DNA from: an uncultured Bacteroidales bacterium
GTDB lineage: Bacteria; Bacteroidota; Bacteroidia; Bacteroidales; WCHB1-69
Length of the DNA stretch: 43,283 nt
NCBI GenBank assembly: GCA_946409645.1
Contig: CAMJXE010000016.1
Location: forward strand, 1 to 43,283
Direction of reading: 5' to 3'
Translations under genes and position numbers: made by a program
Notes under the pieces: generated by a model
What the model was told of the DNA's origin: nothing
Database searches by the model: none
Seen by the model: only the letters and a program-made list of their open reading frames with translations
Shown here: piece by piece, positions 8,166 to 15,960 of the stretch
How positions within the stretch are numbered: position 1 is the stretch's first letter
Layout: each line of letters begins with the position of its first letter

Positions 8166-9158
8166 TTATTTTTCCAGTTGCGCGTTTTCACGAATAGCTT
8201 TTTCGAAATGAGCGATGGCATCTTCCATCGAACCGTGATAGAAAGCACCTGCCGCGTTGGCATGCCCGCCGCCCTCGAAATACTTGCGGGCGAACAAGTT
8301 CACATCCACGATGCCTTTGGAACGGAAAGAGACTCTGATGCGGTTGTCGCGCTCGGTGAAAAAGGCGGTGTAATGCACCGTTGCCAACGACAGTCCATAA
8401 TTCACAAACCCTTCAGTATCGCCGATTTGGAATCCATTGTCTGTTAAATCTTTCTTAGTCAAGTACATATATGACACTCCGAGTTCAGGAATCACCTTCA
8501 GCCGCTGCGAAAGGGCAAGCCCCAACAGCTTCATACGGCTTTCCGTGTAGTTGTCATAGACTCTGCGGTGCACATCCTCGCCGTTCACGCCCGCCTCAAT
8601 CAGCTTGCGCAACACCGTGTAGGAATCGGGAAAATCGCAAGTGTAGGACATCGAACCCGTGTCAGTGATGATACCCACATATAGGCACTCGGCAATCTCC
8701 TTCGAAGGTGTTCGGTCGGGAGTGAGGTATTTGTAGAGAAAATTATAGACCAACTCGGAGGCGGAGGTCGTCAAATGGGTGGAATACATCACGTCGCACT
8801 TGATGTCGGGCTGCACGTGGTGGTCGATGAGCACCCGGAATCCCGGAAACTTGCTGATGGCATTCTGAAGGTCCTGACCAGCGCGATGCGGGGCGTTCAT
8901 ATCGACCACAAAGAGGATGTCCGCCGCCTTGATTCGTTTGCGGGCTTCGGTGAGATTTTCCTGCGCCACGATGATATCCTCTGCGCCAGGCATCCATTTG
9001 AGGAAACCTGGGAACGGGTTCGGCGAAATCACGGAAACCTCGTAACCGCCATCCTTAAAATAGTGATAAAGGGCCAAGGCACTGCCCAAAGCATCCCCAT
9101 CGGGATTGAAATGGAACACAATGGCTATCGCCTTCGTATCCTTCAGCGCAGCCTGCAT
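8166..9158 (-). CDS. nrnA: DHH phosphoesterase NrnA (nanoRNase/pAp phosphatase)
   Basis: From ATG 9158 the protein has 330 residues, the usual length for NrnA. Motif I is H16-FNP-D20-G-D22, the DHH motif is in VLIDHHVQPD, and the C-terminal DHHA1 glycine motif is GGGHANAAGAF. Family members remove nucleotides from 2- to 5-nt RNA and dephosphorylate pAp in the cytoplasm, using two metal ions. The frame stays open to 9368, which would add 70 residues and overlap the upstream gene by 43 bp. I chose 9158 because that extra part resembles no NrnA N-terminus and contains an exact -7 element at 9203-9210, which would yield a leader of about 40 nt. TTG 9182 is an alternative start. The gene heads the FKBP-tex run. 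Confidence 0.9.
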   Translation of the reverse strand: MQAALKDTKAIAIVFHFNPDGDALGSALALYHYFKDGGYEVSVISPNPFPGFLKWMPGAEDIIVAQENLTEARKRIKAADILFVVDMNAPHRAGQDLQNAISKFPGFRVLIDHHVQPDIKCDVMYSTHLTTSASELVYNFLYKYLTPDRTPSKEIAECLYVGIITDTGSMSYTCDFPDSYTVLRKLIEAGVNGEDVHRRVYDNYTESRMKLLGLALSQRLKVIPELGVSYMYLTKKDLTDNGFQIGDTEGFVNYGLSLATVHYTAFFTERDNRIRVSFRSKGIVDVNLFARKYFEGGGHANAAGAFYHGSMEDAIAHFEKAIRENAQLEK

Positions 9159-9202
9159 TTTCTGTATATCCTGCTCTTCCAAAGTATCAGATTTTGAAAG
9201 CG

Positions 9203-9210
9203 CAAAAATA
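9203..9210 (-). promoter_or_regulatory. -7 promoter element of nrnA (TATTTTTG)
   Basis: TATTTTTG on the - strand is an exact match to TAnnTTTG, 45 bp before the chosen nrnA start. Its location inside the longer open frame supports the shorter start. It would drive nrnA, the three FKBP genes and tex. Confidence 0.6.
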
Positions 9211-9325
9211 CGAAAAATATGGTTTGCCTCTTCATTCTTATTCTTAATTGAATTTGGCGTAGGAGGCGACGCTTCCAAGCGTTGCAAACACACATTCATC
9301 AGACTATCGTTGGAATCGTTGACTC

Positions 9326-11074
9326 CTACTTTACCAGTACCACCCAGTCGTAATAATTCATTTCCCAAACGCTATCGGAGGTCATCCGCTCCAATTCCAA
9401 CTTGTTGAAACAGACCAACAAACTGTCGGTGCGATAAATCAGCAACTCGTCCTCATGATCCTTTATCCAAGACCTCGAAGGCGACACGTCCGGACAGCCA
9501 AGCCTTTGTAACTGCTCCCGAAAAATCTGATTTGCCGAAATATTCCGGCCGTTTCCAATCGACAGTTGTTCGTCCGCATTGGCAGGATTTGGTGTCCCGT
9601 ACATCTGGCGGTAGCCACTCACATCCACAGGCTCGTAAGTCTTGCGCGATAAATAGACACTTAGGACTATCTCCTCGATTACAACTTCTTCCTCTAACTG
9701 TTCGCGGGCTAATTCTTCCGACCATGCAGAAGCATATTTGGAGGTTTTTTCCGACAACGATGCCAGATAGTCCGACTTCCGGGCGATACCGAACTCGCTC
9801 TTCAAGAGCACCGTGTCGTTCCTGTTGTCCAAATATTTGAGCGACTGATATAGTTTCCGATGTTCCACCATACGCAAGGTGTCGGCAGGATCAGGGGTAG
9901 GCAACCGCAAGGTACCGTCGTCGTTCAGGCGGTCGAGTTGCGTGGCAATCGTGCGCACACGCTGGATTTGGGCCCGTTGCGCGATCCTCTCGCCACGGAG
10001 CCCCGGCACTAAAACCGTCAGCAACACGACGGCCAACGCTCCCGCTGCCAACGCGAAATAGCCACGGCGGTTGCGGAACAGGAACACCAGCACACACGCC
10101 GTCATCAACGCCCCGCCCAAGAGTAAATAGTAGCGCAATTCGGTCAGTCCGTAGTCCGCCAAACGACGGGCGACCCCTGTCCAAAAGAGTGCCAGCAGCG
10201 GCAAGACGAACAGACTGAAATGGTCGTAGAACCACTTGAAGGGTCGCGGTTCCGTCAACATCTGCAACATCTTGGCCAACAAGAAAATCACGAAGAAAAC
10301 CGTCACCATGATGGCGACCCCGCCCTTCGGCAAGTTCCAGGTGAAGAGGATTTTGGCGGCATAGACATAGAGCACCACCGTGTAAATCAGCAATGCCGGT
10401 GTCAGCACCCAATTCAGCAGAACAGCCCAGAAACGGCGGATCTCGATGGTTTCGGGACGGTCCTCCATCGCGAAGAAGAGCACGGGAGCCAATCCGCAAA
10501 ACAACAGCAACGCCGCTTGTTCGTACCAGCCGTCCCAGACTTTGTGAGGAATTTCGAAAAGCGACTTGATCGTATAAGCGATGGCGGCATACAGCAGATA
10601 GAGGATTCCCGCGACGAGCAACGCCCGCACCGCCGACCAGGCCATCTGCACGTTACGCTGCACAAACGGTTCGTTTTCGGTGAGCCGATGTCGCACGCAC
10701 AACCACAGCGGAAGCGCCGCCAGCACGGCAATCCAATAGACGGTTTCCTCCACCCAGTCAAGGAGGAACGGCATGGCGAACCCGGCCATCCCCGCGAGCG
10801 GCAGCAGGTAGAGCAGCAGCCACCCGATGCCGCGTTTGCGCAACGGCTGCAGCGAGTAGGCCGCTACCACCATAAACGGCACCAGTGTCATCGGCCGGAA
10901 CCACCACGGCGCCGGCTCGTTTTCCACATCAAATATATCCGGATGGGAACTTCCATAACACCCAGCCACGCAGACATATAGCAGGATGACAATCTCCACG
11001 GGATGCGCCTTCACGGCATCCCACACAGCCACCAGTCCCCGTTGGATTTTCTCTTTTAACGTTATCTTTTCCAT
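9326..11074 (-). CDS. Polytopic membrane protein, DUF4153-like
   Basis: The 582-residue protein has about ten hydrophobic segments in its first two thirds (for example near 27-45, 66-77, 85-105, 113-125, 150-170, 188-203, 215-240, 250-265, 285-300, 320-330 and 340-350). A hydrophilic C-terminal domain of about 220 residues follows. The N-terminal pattern, a charged start followed by VEIVILLYVCVAG and then a regular helix ladder, fits the DUF4153 family of inner-membrane proteins; this rests on general resemblance. The C-terminal domain carries repeated acidic stretches (REQLEEEVVIEEIVL) and probably lies on one side of the membrane. No function is known. A -7 element 26 bp before the ATG suggests its own promoter. 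Confidence 0.72.
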   Translation of the reverse strand: MEKITLKEKIQRGLVAVWDAVKAHPVEIVILLYVCVAGCYGSSHPDIFDVENEPAPWWFRPMTLVPFMVVAAYSLQPLRKRGIGWLLLYLLPLAGMAGFAMPFLLDWVEETVYWIAVLAALPLWLCVRHRLTENEPFVQRNVQMAWSAVRALLVAGILYLLYAAIAYTIKSLFEIPHKVWDGWYEQAALLLFCGLAPVLFFAMEDRPETIEIRRFWAVLLNWVLTPALLIYTVVLYVYAAKILFTWNLPKGGVAIMVTVFFVIFLLAKMLQMLTEPRPFKWFYDHFSLFVLPLLALFWTGVARRLADYGLTELRYYLLLGGALMTACVLVFLFRNRRGYFALAAGALAVVLLTVLVPGLRGERIAQRAQIQRVRTIATQLDRLNDDGTLRLPTPDPADTLRMVEHRKLYQSLKYLDNRNDTVLLKSEFGIARKSDYLASLSEKTSKYASAWSEELAREQLEEEVVIEEIVLSVYLSRKTYEPVDVSGYRQMYGTPNPANADEQLSIGNGRNISANQIFREQLQRLGCPDVSPSRSWIKDHEDELLIYRTDSLLVCFNKLELERMTSDSVWEMNYYDWVVLVK

Positions 11075-11100
11075 ATTTAATTGATTTTCATTTCTTTCTG

Positions 11101-11108
11101 CAAAAATA
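11101..11108 (-). promoter_or_regulatory. -7 promoter element (TATTTTTG)
   Basis: TATTTTTG on the - strand matches TAnnTTTG and stands 26 bp before the ATG at 11074, which implies a leader of about 20 nt for the DUF4153-like gene. Confidence 0.6.
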
Positions 11109-11119
11109 AGAATTATCCG

Positions 11120-11944
11120 CTACCACGGCTTGTGCCGTTTCAAAAAATCCTCTTTCTCCTCTTGGCTGAACGTCTGCGGCCCGATAGCACCACCGCCATA
11201 TTGGAAAGTGCAATGGTCGTTATAGGGAATCAGATCCAGATTCTCTATAGCAGTGGATTTCTCCTCGTCCGTCATAGATCGACTATTGATAATATAATCA
11301 TACCTTCCCATTCCCACTCGGCGAAACCAGATTTTCACCAAATCGGGGGTGGTTTGAGAATATTCTATGCCGACACAACCCATCTTCTTAAGTCGCTGGC
11401 GGATGCCGTCGTATTCCTCCTGGGTCAGCCCCACCACGCACATCAACGAATCCCTTTTTTCACGCGCCTCTTCGTTCCAAAAGTTTGAATAGTGGTGTTC
11501 GTCGCCCTCTCCTGCGCACACATGGAACATCTCCAGCCTATTCCCCTTGAATTCCAAGGTGACAGCACAACTGTCGGCAACAGCACTTTGAAGATAGCGG
11601 TGCAACTCTTCCATTTCGGTATGGTGCTTCTCATAATGCTTGGCCATGATGTCGGGATTGCATCGCCGCTCGGGTGCCACTGCAAGAACATAAATGACTA
11701 CCAACAGCACGTTGATTCCTCCCCATATCACTGCGATCCGCTGCCAAATATCTCGCCAACGCAACCCCATAATGAAAAACACTATCGACAAGCCAATCGC
11801 CAGCGGCGGGATCCAACTGAAGATTAAAGAAATTACAAAGCCGAGAAAGTCATCCACCCAAAACAGCACGATGACTGCGGTGACGACGGCGAACGGAATC
11901 AGCTTCAATATCCCGAAAATGGTTGCTTCTGTTTGCTCTTTCAT
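11120..11944 (-). CDS. Membrane protein with soluble C-terminal domain, unknown
   Basis: From ATG 11944 the protein has 274 residues (the frame is open 7 codons further, to 11965). Three hydrophobic segments lie in the first 100 residues (about 13-32, 38-63 and 72-95). A soluble domain of about 170 residues follows, with Cys in YLQSAVADSCAVTLEF and MFHVCAGEGDEHHYSN, and a Lys/His-rich tail. I do not recognise the family. The shorter start (MKEQTEATIFG) is preferred because it puts the first helix close to the N-terminus and avoids running to within 6 bp of the upstream stop. It lies 14 bp after the small membrane gene at 11959-12273, so the two are probably co-transcribed. Confidence 0.65.
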   Translation of the reverse strand: MKEQTEATIFGILKLIPFAVVTAVIVLFWVDDFLGFVISLIFSWIPPLAIGLSIVFFIMGLRWRDIWQRIAVIWGGINVLLVVIYVLAVAPERRCNPDIMAKHYEKHHTEMEELHRYLQSAVADSCAVTLEFKGNRLEMFHVCAGEGDEHHYSNFWNEEAREKRDSLMCVVGLTQEEYDGIRQRLKKMGCVGIEYSQTTPDLVKIWFRRVGMGRYDYIINSRSMTDEEKSTAIENLDLIPYNDHCTFQYGGGAIGPQTFSQEEKEDFLKRHKPW

Positions 11945-11958
11945 AATACTGTATATTA

Positions 11959-12273
11959 CTACCACCCACTAATTTGCATACTTATATTTACCCATTCCAA
12001 AATGATTATTACGCAAATCGCCATCGTCAACACCAACAATAACGCAATCTTCCATCTTTTCTGTGCAATCGCGAACACGAATGTGGCAAAGCGCAGTATT
12101 TTGGCGACAAACAACAGGACTGCCAGAAAGGGAGCCACGAACAGGTTATCCATAAATTCTTTTCCCGTTTCCAAACATAACCAATTGTCTGCCAGGAAAC
12201 CGAGCATTACGAAAACACTCACCACCGGCGCCACCCACCAGTATTTCAACATCAAATTGGATATCTCGTTCAT
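11959..12273 (-). CDS. Small membrane protein, unknown
   Basis: The 104-residue protein has three predicted membrane helices (about 12-31, 45-66 and 73-95) and short polar ends. There is no recognisable motif. It stands between a lipoprotein gene and the 11120-11944 membrane gene on the same strand, 14 bp from the latter. The resemblance in layout (both membrane proteins of unknown function in tandem) suggests a shared role, but nothing in the sequence shows what it is. Confidence 0.6.
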   Translation of the reverse strand: MNEISNLMLKYWWVAPVVSVFVMLGFLADNWLCLETGKEFMDNLFVAPFLAVLLFVAKILRFATFVFAIAQKRWKIALLLVLTMAICVIIILEWVNISMQISGW

Positions 12274-12342
12274 TTTTCAGCTTTTTGCAAAATATTCTAT
12301 CGGTCTTGTCGGTTTCTCATTATGACAGGCTTTGTGCCTCAC

Positions 12343-12702
12343 CTATTCCCAAGCACCCTCGTCTTGAAGCTTTCTCACCGACAATTTGAAACGCTTCGTG
12401 ACCAATGTGTCTTTCAAAGGGTAACCGTCCTTGTAAAATGTTACAAAGACGGTATTCCCTTTCACGACATAATCTGGCTTGTAATATGGGTCATACGTTG
12501 AGATGAATTTCCTAAAATGCACAGAATCGGTCAGATAAGAAGTACATGTGGATGTTGTTGTTGCATTTCCGGCATCGACTTCATACCATTCCTCGTACAA
12601 ACCTTCTGCAATCTTGGAACTACCCAACGGATGCGACTTGTCCTTCAAATCAATGCATCCAACCAATATAAAAGCACTTGCAACAATCAATATTCGTTTC
12701 AT
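12343..12702 (-). CDS. Small lipoprotein, unknown
   Basis: The 119-residue protein (ATG 12702; a GTG one codon earlier is possible) begins with a clear lipoprotein signal ending in LVGC (Cys16 from this start). The mature part is polar, with a short Thr/Ser-rich stretch (ATTTSTCTS) containing one more Cys, and ends with a basic strand region (FKLSVRKL). No family is recognised. It is probably anchored in the outer membrane or facing the periplasm. It follows creD by 49 bp. The 16 bases directly before its ATG are repeated exactly in the leader of the giant surface protein at 42587-42602. Confidence 0.65.
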   Translation of the reverse strand: MKRILIVASAFILVGCIDLKDKSHPLGSSKIAEGLYEEWYEVDAGNATTTSTCTSYLTDSVHFRKFISTYDPYYKPDYVVKGNTVFVTFYKDGYPLKDTLVTKRFKLSVRKLQDEGAWE

Positions 12703-12730
12703 CACTATACACTTTATACCTAAAGCTTCA

Positions 12731-12751
12731 ATAACCTATAACCCATAACCA
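12731..12751 (-). repeat. Heptamer array (ATAACCn x3) after creD
   Basis: Three 7-bp units, ATAACCT, ATAACCC and ATAACCA on the + strand, differ only at the last base. The array ends exactly next to the creD stop codon (12752-12754). Confidence 0.6.
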
Positions 12752-14101
12752 TTACTCCTTGTACCACTTCACCTTCAGCGACACGAACATCAGCACGGCC
12801 AGAATCACGAAGATGCCGAGACTGCCAAACAATAAGGCGTAGGTCTCCATCTGGAGCAGCACGTACATGAAGACGTAGAGCAGGAGCAGTAGGGCACCCA
12901 CCATCAGCGCGGTCTTGCGGATTTTCAGGATGCCCGCCAAGTAGCCCGTGATCAGCACGATGGTCATCAGCATGGCGATGAGGTACGACCAAAGGAAGGG
13001 GATGTGCTCGCAGAACGAGAGCAGCAGCGTGTAGAACACCAGCAACGCGGCGCCGATGAGCAGGTATTGCACAGGATGGATGGGCGTCTGCCGGCGGTAC
13101 TCCAGGAAAAAGACCGTGGCGAAGGTGAGGAAGATGAACAGGTAGGCGTACTTCACGGTGCGTGTGGTCTGCTGGTACTGCAGCACCGGCACCTTCATCA
13201 TCACCCCGAACTCGTTCTTCTTCATGCTTACGCTGTGCGAGCCCCTGTCGCCGTAGTCCACCCATTGGGTCACCGACTGCCCGAAATCGCGGTTGAGGGC
13301 CAGCACTTTCCACGTCGAGGAGAACCCGCTGTCCGTCACCGTGCGCTCGTCCGGCAGGAAGTTGCCCTGGAAGCTCGGCGTGGCGCAGTTGGAGGTCAGC
13401 TGCACGGAGGTGCTGTTACCCACCGGCAGGAACATCAACGACTCCGAACCCTTCAGCGGCAAGCGCACGGAGTAGGTCGCGGACACCGAATCCTGCATCT
13501 CGCTCACTGGCACGCGACAGCACAGCACCGAACCCAGCTCCTCGTCTTTGTCGGACTTCATCGTATATTCCTTCCCGTTCAGTCGCAGCACCACGTTCTC
13601 CGAGAGTCCCCGAAAGTCGCTCAGCGAAAGCAGCACCTCCGCCTTCGAGAGGTCATAGACGGAATCCACATATTCTGAAAGATCAGGCAGTTGCAGATTA
13701 CCGTCCAACGTCAGATCAGCGGTATAGACGGTCACGTCGAAGTTGCCCCGATGCCGGTTCTCCGTCTTCACGTCGCCTTTCACCTGCAGTGACTCGGGCA
13801 GGAGATAGACATCCTTGTGGTAGTTTTTGCCGGGGATGCGCACCACCGGCCCAATCACCCGTTGCGGCGCGCTCCACATTTGCTCTACTTCCTCCTCAGC
13901 TTCCACAGATGTCGCTTTCCGCTCGTTCACCACATGCAGGATGATCTGCTGCGGAATGAGCAGAATAAGGCTGATGAGCCCGATGATGAGGAGCTTCAGC
14001 AGCATGCGGTCGCTGCGTTTCATTCTTGATTTTTCCTGCGTTGCAGGTCTTGTTTGTTCGGCTTGCGGTGTCGTCACCGCGGTTGTTGTTTCTGTTGTCA
14101 T
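12752..14101 (-). CDS. creD: CreD-family inner membrane protein
   Basis: The 449-residue protein matches CreD in length and layout. A Thr-rich cytoplasmic tail (1-25) and one membrane helix (about 33-53) precede a large periplasmic beta-rich domain (about 60-310) that opens with the typical RVIGPVVRIP. Six membrane helices close the protein (about 313-445, with FLTFATVFFLEYRRQTPIHPVQYLLIG at the first two). CreD is a resistance and envelope-stress protein; in Gammaproteobacteria it is the effector of CreBC, and its biochemical activity is not known. No CreBC two-component system is present here. Instead a winged-helix regulator and a six-TM protein lie upstream on the same strand, a pairing I recall from other Bacteroidota. 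The long leader (14102-14389) contains an operator-like palindrome and five hairpins. Confidence 0.93.
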   Translation of the reverse strand: MTTETTTAVTTPQAEQTRPATQEKSRMKRSDRMLLKLLIIGLISLILLIPQQIILHVVNERKATSVEAEEEVEQMWSAPQRVIGPVVRIPGKNYHKDVYLLPESLQVKGDVKTENRHRGNFDVTVYTADLTLDGNLQLPDLSEYVDSVYDLSKAEVLLSLSDFRGLSENVVLRLNGKEYTMKSDKDEELGSVLCCRVPVSEMQDSVSATYSVRLPLKGSESLMFLPVGNSTSVQLTSNCATPSFQGNFLPDERTVTDSGFSSTWKVLALNRDFGQSVTQWVDYGDRGSHSVSMKKNEFGVMMKVPVLQYQQTTRTVKYAYLFIFLTFATVFFLEYRRQTPIHPVQYLLIGAALLVFYTLLLSFCEHIPFLWSYLIAMLMTIVLITGYLAGILKIRKTALMVGALLLLLYVFMYVLLQMETYALLFGSLGIFVILAVLMFVSLKVKWYKE

Positions 14102-14136
14102 ATTTTTTGGATTTTTGGTGATTGTTTCTCCTATTG

Positions 14137-14252
14137 CCCCACACTGCGCTTCGCTTGTGTGGGGTTACTTGCGCTTCGCGCGTTTTGTCCCTCCGGGACT
14201 GCTTAAGGAAGCGTTTTACCCCCCTGCCCTTCGGGCATCCCCCTAAAGGGGG
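14137..14252 (-). repeat. Array of five hairpins in the creD leader
   Basis: Five short palindromes lie side by side: CCCCACAC/GTGTGGGG (14137-14144/14157-14164), GTCCC/GGGAC (14187-14199), GCTT/AAGC (14201-14212), TGCCC/GGGCA (14225-14237) and CCCCC/GGGGG (14239-14252). Four are GC-rich in an otherwise AT-rich spacer. None has a T-run, so they are not simple terminators; they could structure the creD mRNA leader or be a remnant of an intergenic repeat. Confidence 0.7.
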
Positions 14253-14354
14253 CATTGGGGCTTTTCGCATCATCATTCTTCATTCCACATTCTTCGTTAA
14301 TTTCGTATCTTTTTCATCGTATCATTTTCATTGCATTATCGGATTGTAAACAAA

Positions 14355-14375
14355 GTGCTTTGCGCCACAAAGTTA
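14355..14375 (-). promoter_or_regulatory. Operator-like palindrome with -7 element, upstream of creD
   Basis: The core CTTTG-CGCCA-CAAAG is a 5-bp inverted repeat. Its right arm is part of an exact -7 element, TAACTTTG, on the - strand (14368-14375). The 21-bp site is identical at 17 positions to the one at 15431-15451, including the CGC in the spacer. It lies 14 bp after the regulator's stop codon and about 250 bp before creD, and is a candidate binding site of that regulator. Confidence 0.55.
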
Positions 14376-14389
14376 ATTGGCAAAAAAAA

Positions 14390-14689
14390 TTAGCCGCGAC
14401 ATTCTTTCAAAAAACGTTCCATCGCGTCAATATGCGCGGCGAAGGCTTCTCTACCCGACTCAGTAATCACATACGTCGTGTTCGGCTTGCGACCAATGAA
14501 CGACTTCTCGCAGCGAATATAGCCGGCATCTTCAAGATGGCGCGTATGACTCGCCAAGTTGCCGTCGGTGAGTCTCAACAGCGACTTCAGCGTGGCAAAA
14601 TCCGCCGCACCATTCGCTGCCAACACCGACATGATGCCTAAACGGATCTTGTTCTCAAAAGCCTTATTCAAACCGTCTATAATCGCCAT
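14390..14689 (-). CDS. Winged-helix transcriptional regulator (HTH_34 type)
   Basis: The 99-residue protein is a single winged-helix domain: LRLGIMSVLAANGAADFATLKSLLRLTDGNLASHTRHLEDAGYI with the helix-turn-helix around 27-58, and a wing with FIGRKPNTTYVIT (64-76). The ending helix (about 80-97) would dimerise. It fits the short MarR/PadR-like 'HTH_34' group, which in Bacteroidota is often encoded beside membrane proteins of unknown function. It lies between the six-TM gene (89 bp before it) and creD, all on one strand. Two copies of a palindrome, one before the six-TM gene and one before creD, are likely targets, so it may repress the whole cluster including itself. There is no sensor domain; how it is triggered is not visible. 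Confidence 0.85.
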   Translation of the reverse strand: MAIIDGLNKAFENKIRLGIMSVLAANGAADFATLKSLLRLTDGNLASHTRHLEDAGYIRCEKSFIGRKPNTTYVITESGREAFAAHIDAMERFLKECRG

Positions 14690-14751
14690 ATCGCTTCTCT
14701 TTTATCGTTAAATATTTCTATCCAACAAACTTTTCCCGATTGCACTTTAAC

Positions 14752-14779
14752 CTGAAACTTGAAACCTGAAACCTGAAAC
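14752..14779 (-). repeat. Heptamer tandem array (CTGAAAC x4)
   Basis: Four 7-bp units, CTGAAAC, TTGAAAC, CTGAAAC, CTGAAAC on the + strand, with one mismatch. The array ends on the first + strand base of the six-TM gene's stop codon (14779-14781), in the spacer before the winged-helix regulator. Confidence 0.85.
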
Positions 14780-15420
14780 TATCTCCCCCGCTCAAACATC
14801 AAAACATACACAACCCCAAACACGACATGCATCACACTAAACCCCAAAAACCAGAACAACAGTGCGTGCGACATCGTGAAACAGTCAATGATGCCAATGA
14901 GCAACTCCGCATAACCCAACCAGCGCAATGCAGGATAAGTGTAATGAGTACAATTAACGAGTGCTAGACCGTAAAACAGGAGCATGATGGAAGAAGTGAG
15001 TCCATAATGCCCTTGCATCACCAAGGCCATACTCAGCAGACCACCAGCCACCAATGGAATAAAGAAATCGAGCAACATCTGGCACATCCGTTTGTCAAAG
15101 TAAAAAGGCAGTTCATGCCGTTTCGACTTGATCATGGCAAAAACGAAGACAGTCAGAAGTGAGAACGCAAACAATCCTATGGCAATGAGCACTGCAATAC
15201 GGATCTTACTCGGTGTGTTCAAAACGGTGAAACGTTGCAGGTTTTCGCAAAAGGGAAGCCAATCCCCTACCCCGATGACCGATGCGGCCATCACAGATGC
15301 CACCGCCGCGTAGAGTCCTATAATGATGATAGACCATCCGCTAACCGCCTGAAAACGAGACGATTTACTCATCATCTCGCGAATATCACTCAATGTCTGT
15401 CTAACTTCTTTTTCTTCCAT
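14779..15420 (-). CDS. Six-TM membrane protein, unknown, in creD cluster
   Basis: From ATG 15420 the protein has 213 residues. It opens with an acidic soluble helix (MEEKEVRQTLSDIREMMSKSS) and has six membrane helices (about 27-49, 75-99, 112-130, 136-155, 163-180 and 185-208). The frame is open to 15498, but that part would contain the promoter: an exact -7 element and palindrome lie at 15431-15451, so the shorter start is preferred. I do not recognise a named family; proteins of this form commonly precede a winged-helix regulator and creD in Bacteroidota. It may be the partner or target of the regulator. It is the first gene of the cluster. Confidence 0.7.
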   Translation of the reverse strand: MEEKEVRQTLSDIREMMSKSSRFQAVSGWSIIIIGLYAAVASVMAASVIGVGDWLPFCENLQRFTVLNTPSKIRIAVLIAIGLFAFSLLTVFVFAMIKSKRHELPFYFDKRMCQMLLDFFIPLVAGGLLSMALVMQGHYGLTSSIMLLFYGLALVNCTHYTYPALRWLGYAELLIGIIDCFTMSHALLFWFLGFSVMHVVFGVVYVLMFERGR

Positions 15421-15430
15421 AATCTTAAAA

Positions 15431-15451
15431 GTACTTTGCGCTGCAAAGATA
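15431..15451 (-). promoter_or_regulatory. Operator-like palindrome over the cluster promoter
   Basis: CTTTGCGCTGCAAAG (15434-15448) is a 6-bp inverted repeat with a 3-bp centre. It overlaps an exact -7 element TATCTTTG on the - strand (15444-15451), 24 bp before the ATG at 15420. A repressor bound here would block initiation. A second copy, 17 of 21 bases identical and in the same orientation, precedes creD at 14355-14375. Confidence 0.6.
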
Positions 15452-15546
15452 CATTTATTTTTGACATGGAACATTATATCCGAAAAAAAAATCAGCAACT
15501 TACTATTCCCACCCTCCTATTCTTAATTCTACATTCTTCATTCCAC

Positions 15547-15581
15547 AAAAAAAAGCGGCCGGGAAACTCGCACCCAGCCGC
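15547..15581 (-). terminator. Intrinsic terminator of the rpoBC operon
   Basis: A 9-bp GC-rich stem (15555-15563 with 15573-15581, one G-U pair) has a 9-nt loop and is followed on the - strand by eight T (15547-15554). It lies 32 bp after the DUF3467 stop and closes the secE-to-DUF3467 operon. Confidence 0.9.
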
Positions 15582-15613
15582 CACAAAATTTATAAAAATG
15601 TTGAACGTAGTCG

Positions 15614-15919
15614 TTATGCTAAACCGCCGCCGCTCATGAACGGAGGCATCTGATTCGGACGATCCTGGATAGCACCGAATTGTTCCTCATACTTGGAGAC
15701 ATTTTCCTGCAACGCGCGAAGCAAACGTTTGGCATTCACAGGTGTCATGATGACGCGGGAACGAACCACAGCCTTCGGAATACCAGGAGACAATGAAGCG
15801 AAATCCACAAAGAATTCGTTCTCAGAGTGGGAAAGAATAGCCAAGTTGGAATATACTCCCTTCGCAACTTCCTCACTAATCGTCAAATCCATTTTCTGTT
15901 CTTTCTTTTCTTCAGCCAT
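15614..15919 (-). CDS. DUF3467 protein
   Basis: The 101-residue protein matches DUF3467 along its length: EEVAKGVYSNLAILSHSENEFFVDFASLSPG (15-45), then KAVVRSRVIMTPVNAKRLLRALQENVSKYEEQFG and a Pro/Gly-rich tail. The function is unknown. It follows rpoC by 41 bp and precedes the operon terminator, a position that is conserved in Bacteroidota. This suggests a role linked to transcription, but no experiment that I know of shows it. Confidence 0.9.
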   Translation of the reverse strand: MAEEKKEQKMDLTISEEVAKGVYSNLAILSHSENEFFVDFASLSPGIPKAVVRSRVIMTPVNAKRLLRALQENVSKYEEQFGAIQDRPNQMPPFMSGGGLA

Positions 15920-15960
15920 ATTTCTTGTTTTTCTCGTTTAAAACATTATTATATCATCCT

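Noticed and set aside
9159-9368. N-terminal extension of nrnA to ATG 9368
   Set aside because: It does not look like an NrnA N-terminus, overlaps the upstream gene and contains an exact -7 promoter element.
10220-10981. A 253-residue + strand frame opposite the DUF4153-like gene
   Set aside because: It is rich in Gln, Arg, His and Pro with no domain. The opposite frame is a typical membrane protein.
12720-13313. A 197-residue - strand frame overlapping creD
   Set aside because: It is an Arg/Pro/His-rich shifted frame of creD, whose own frame matches the family along its length.
15421-15498. N-terminal extension of the six-TM protein
   Set aside because: It would cover the -7 element and the operator-like palindrome, and adds no recognisable sequence.
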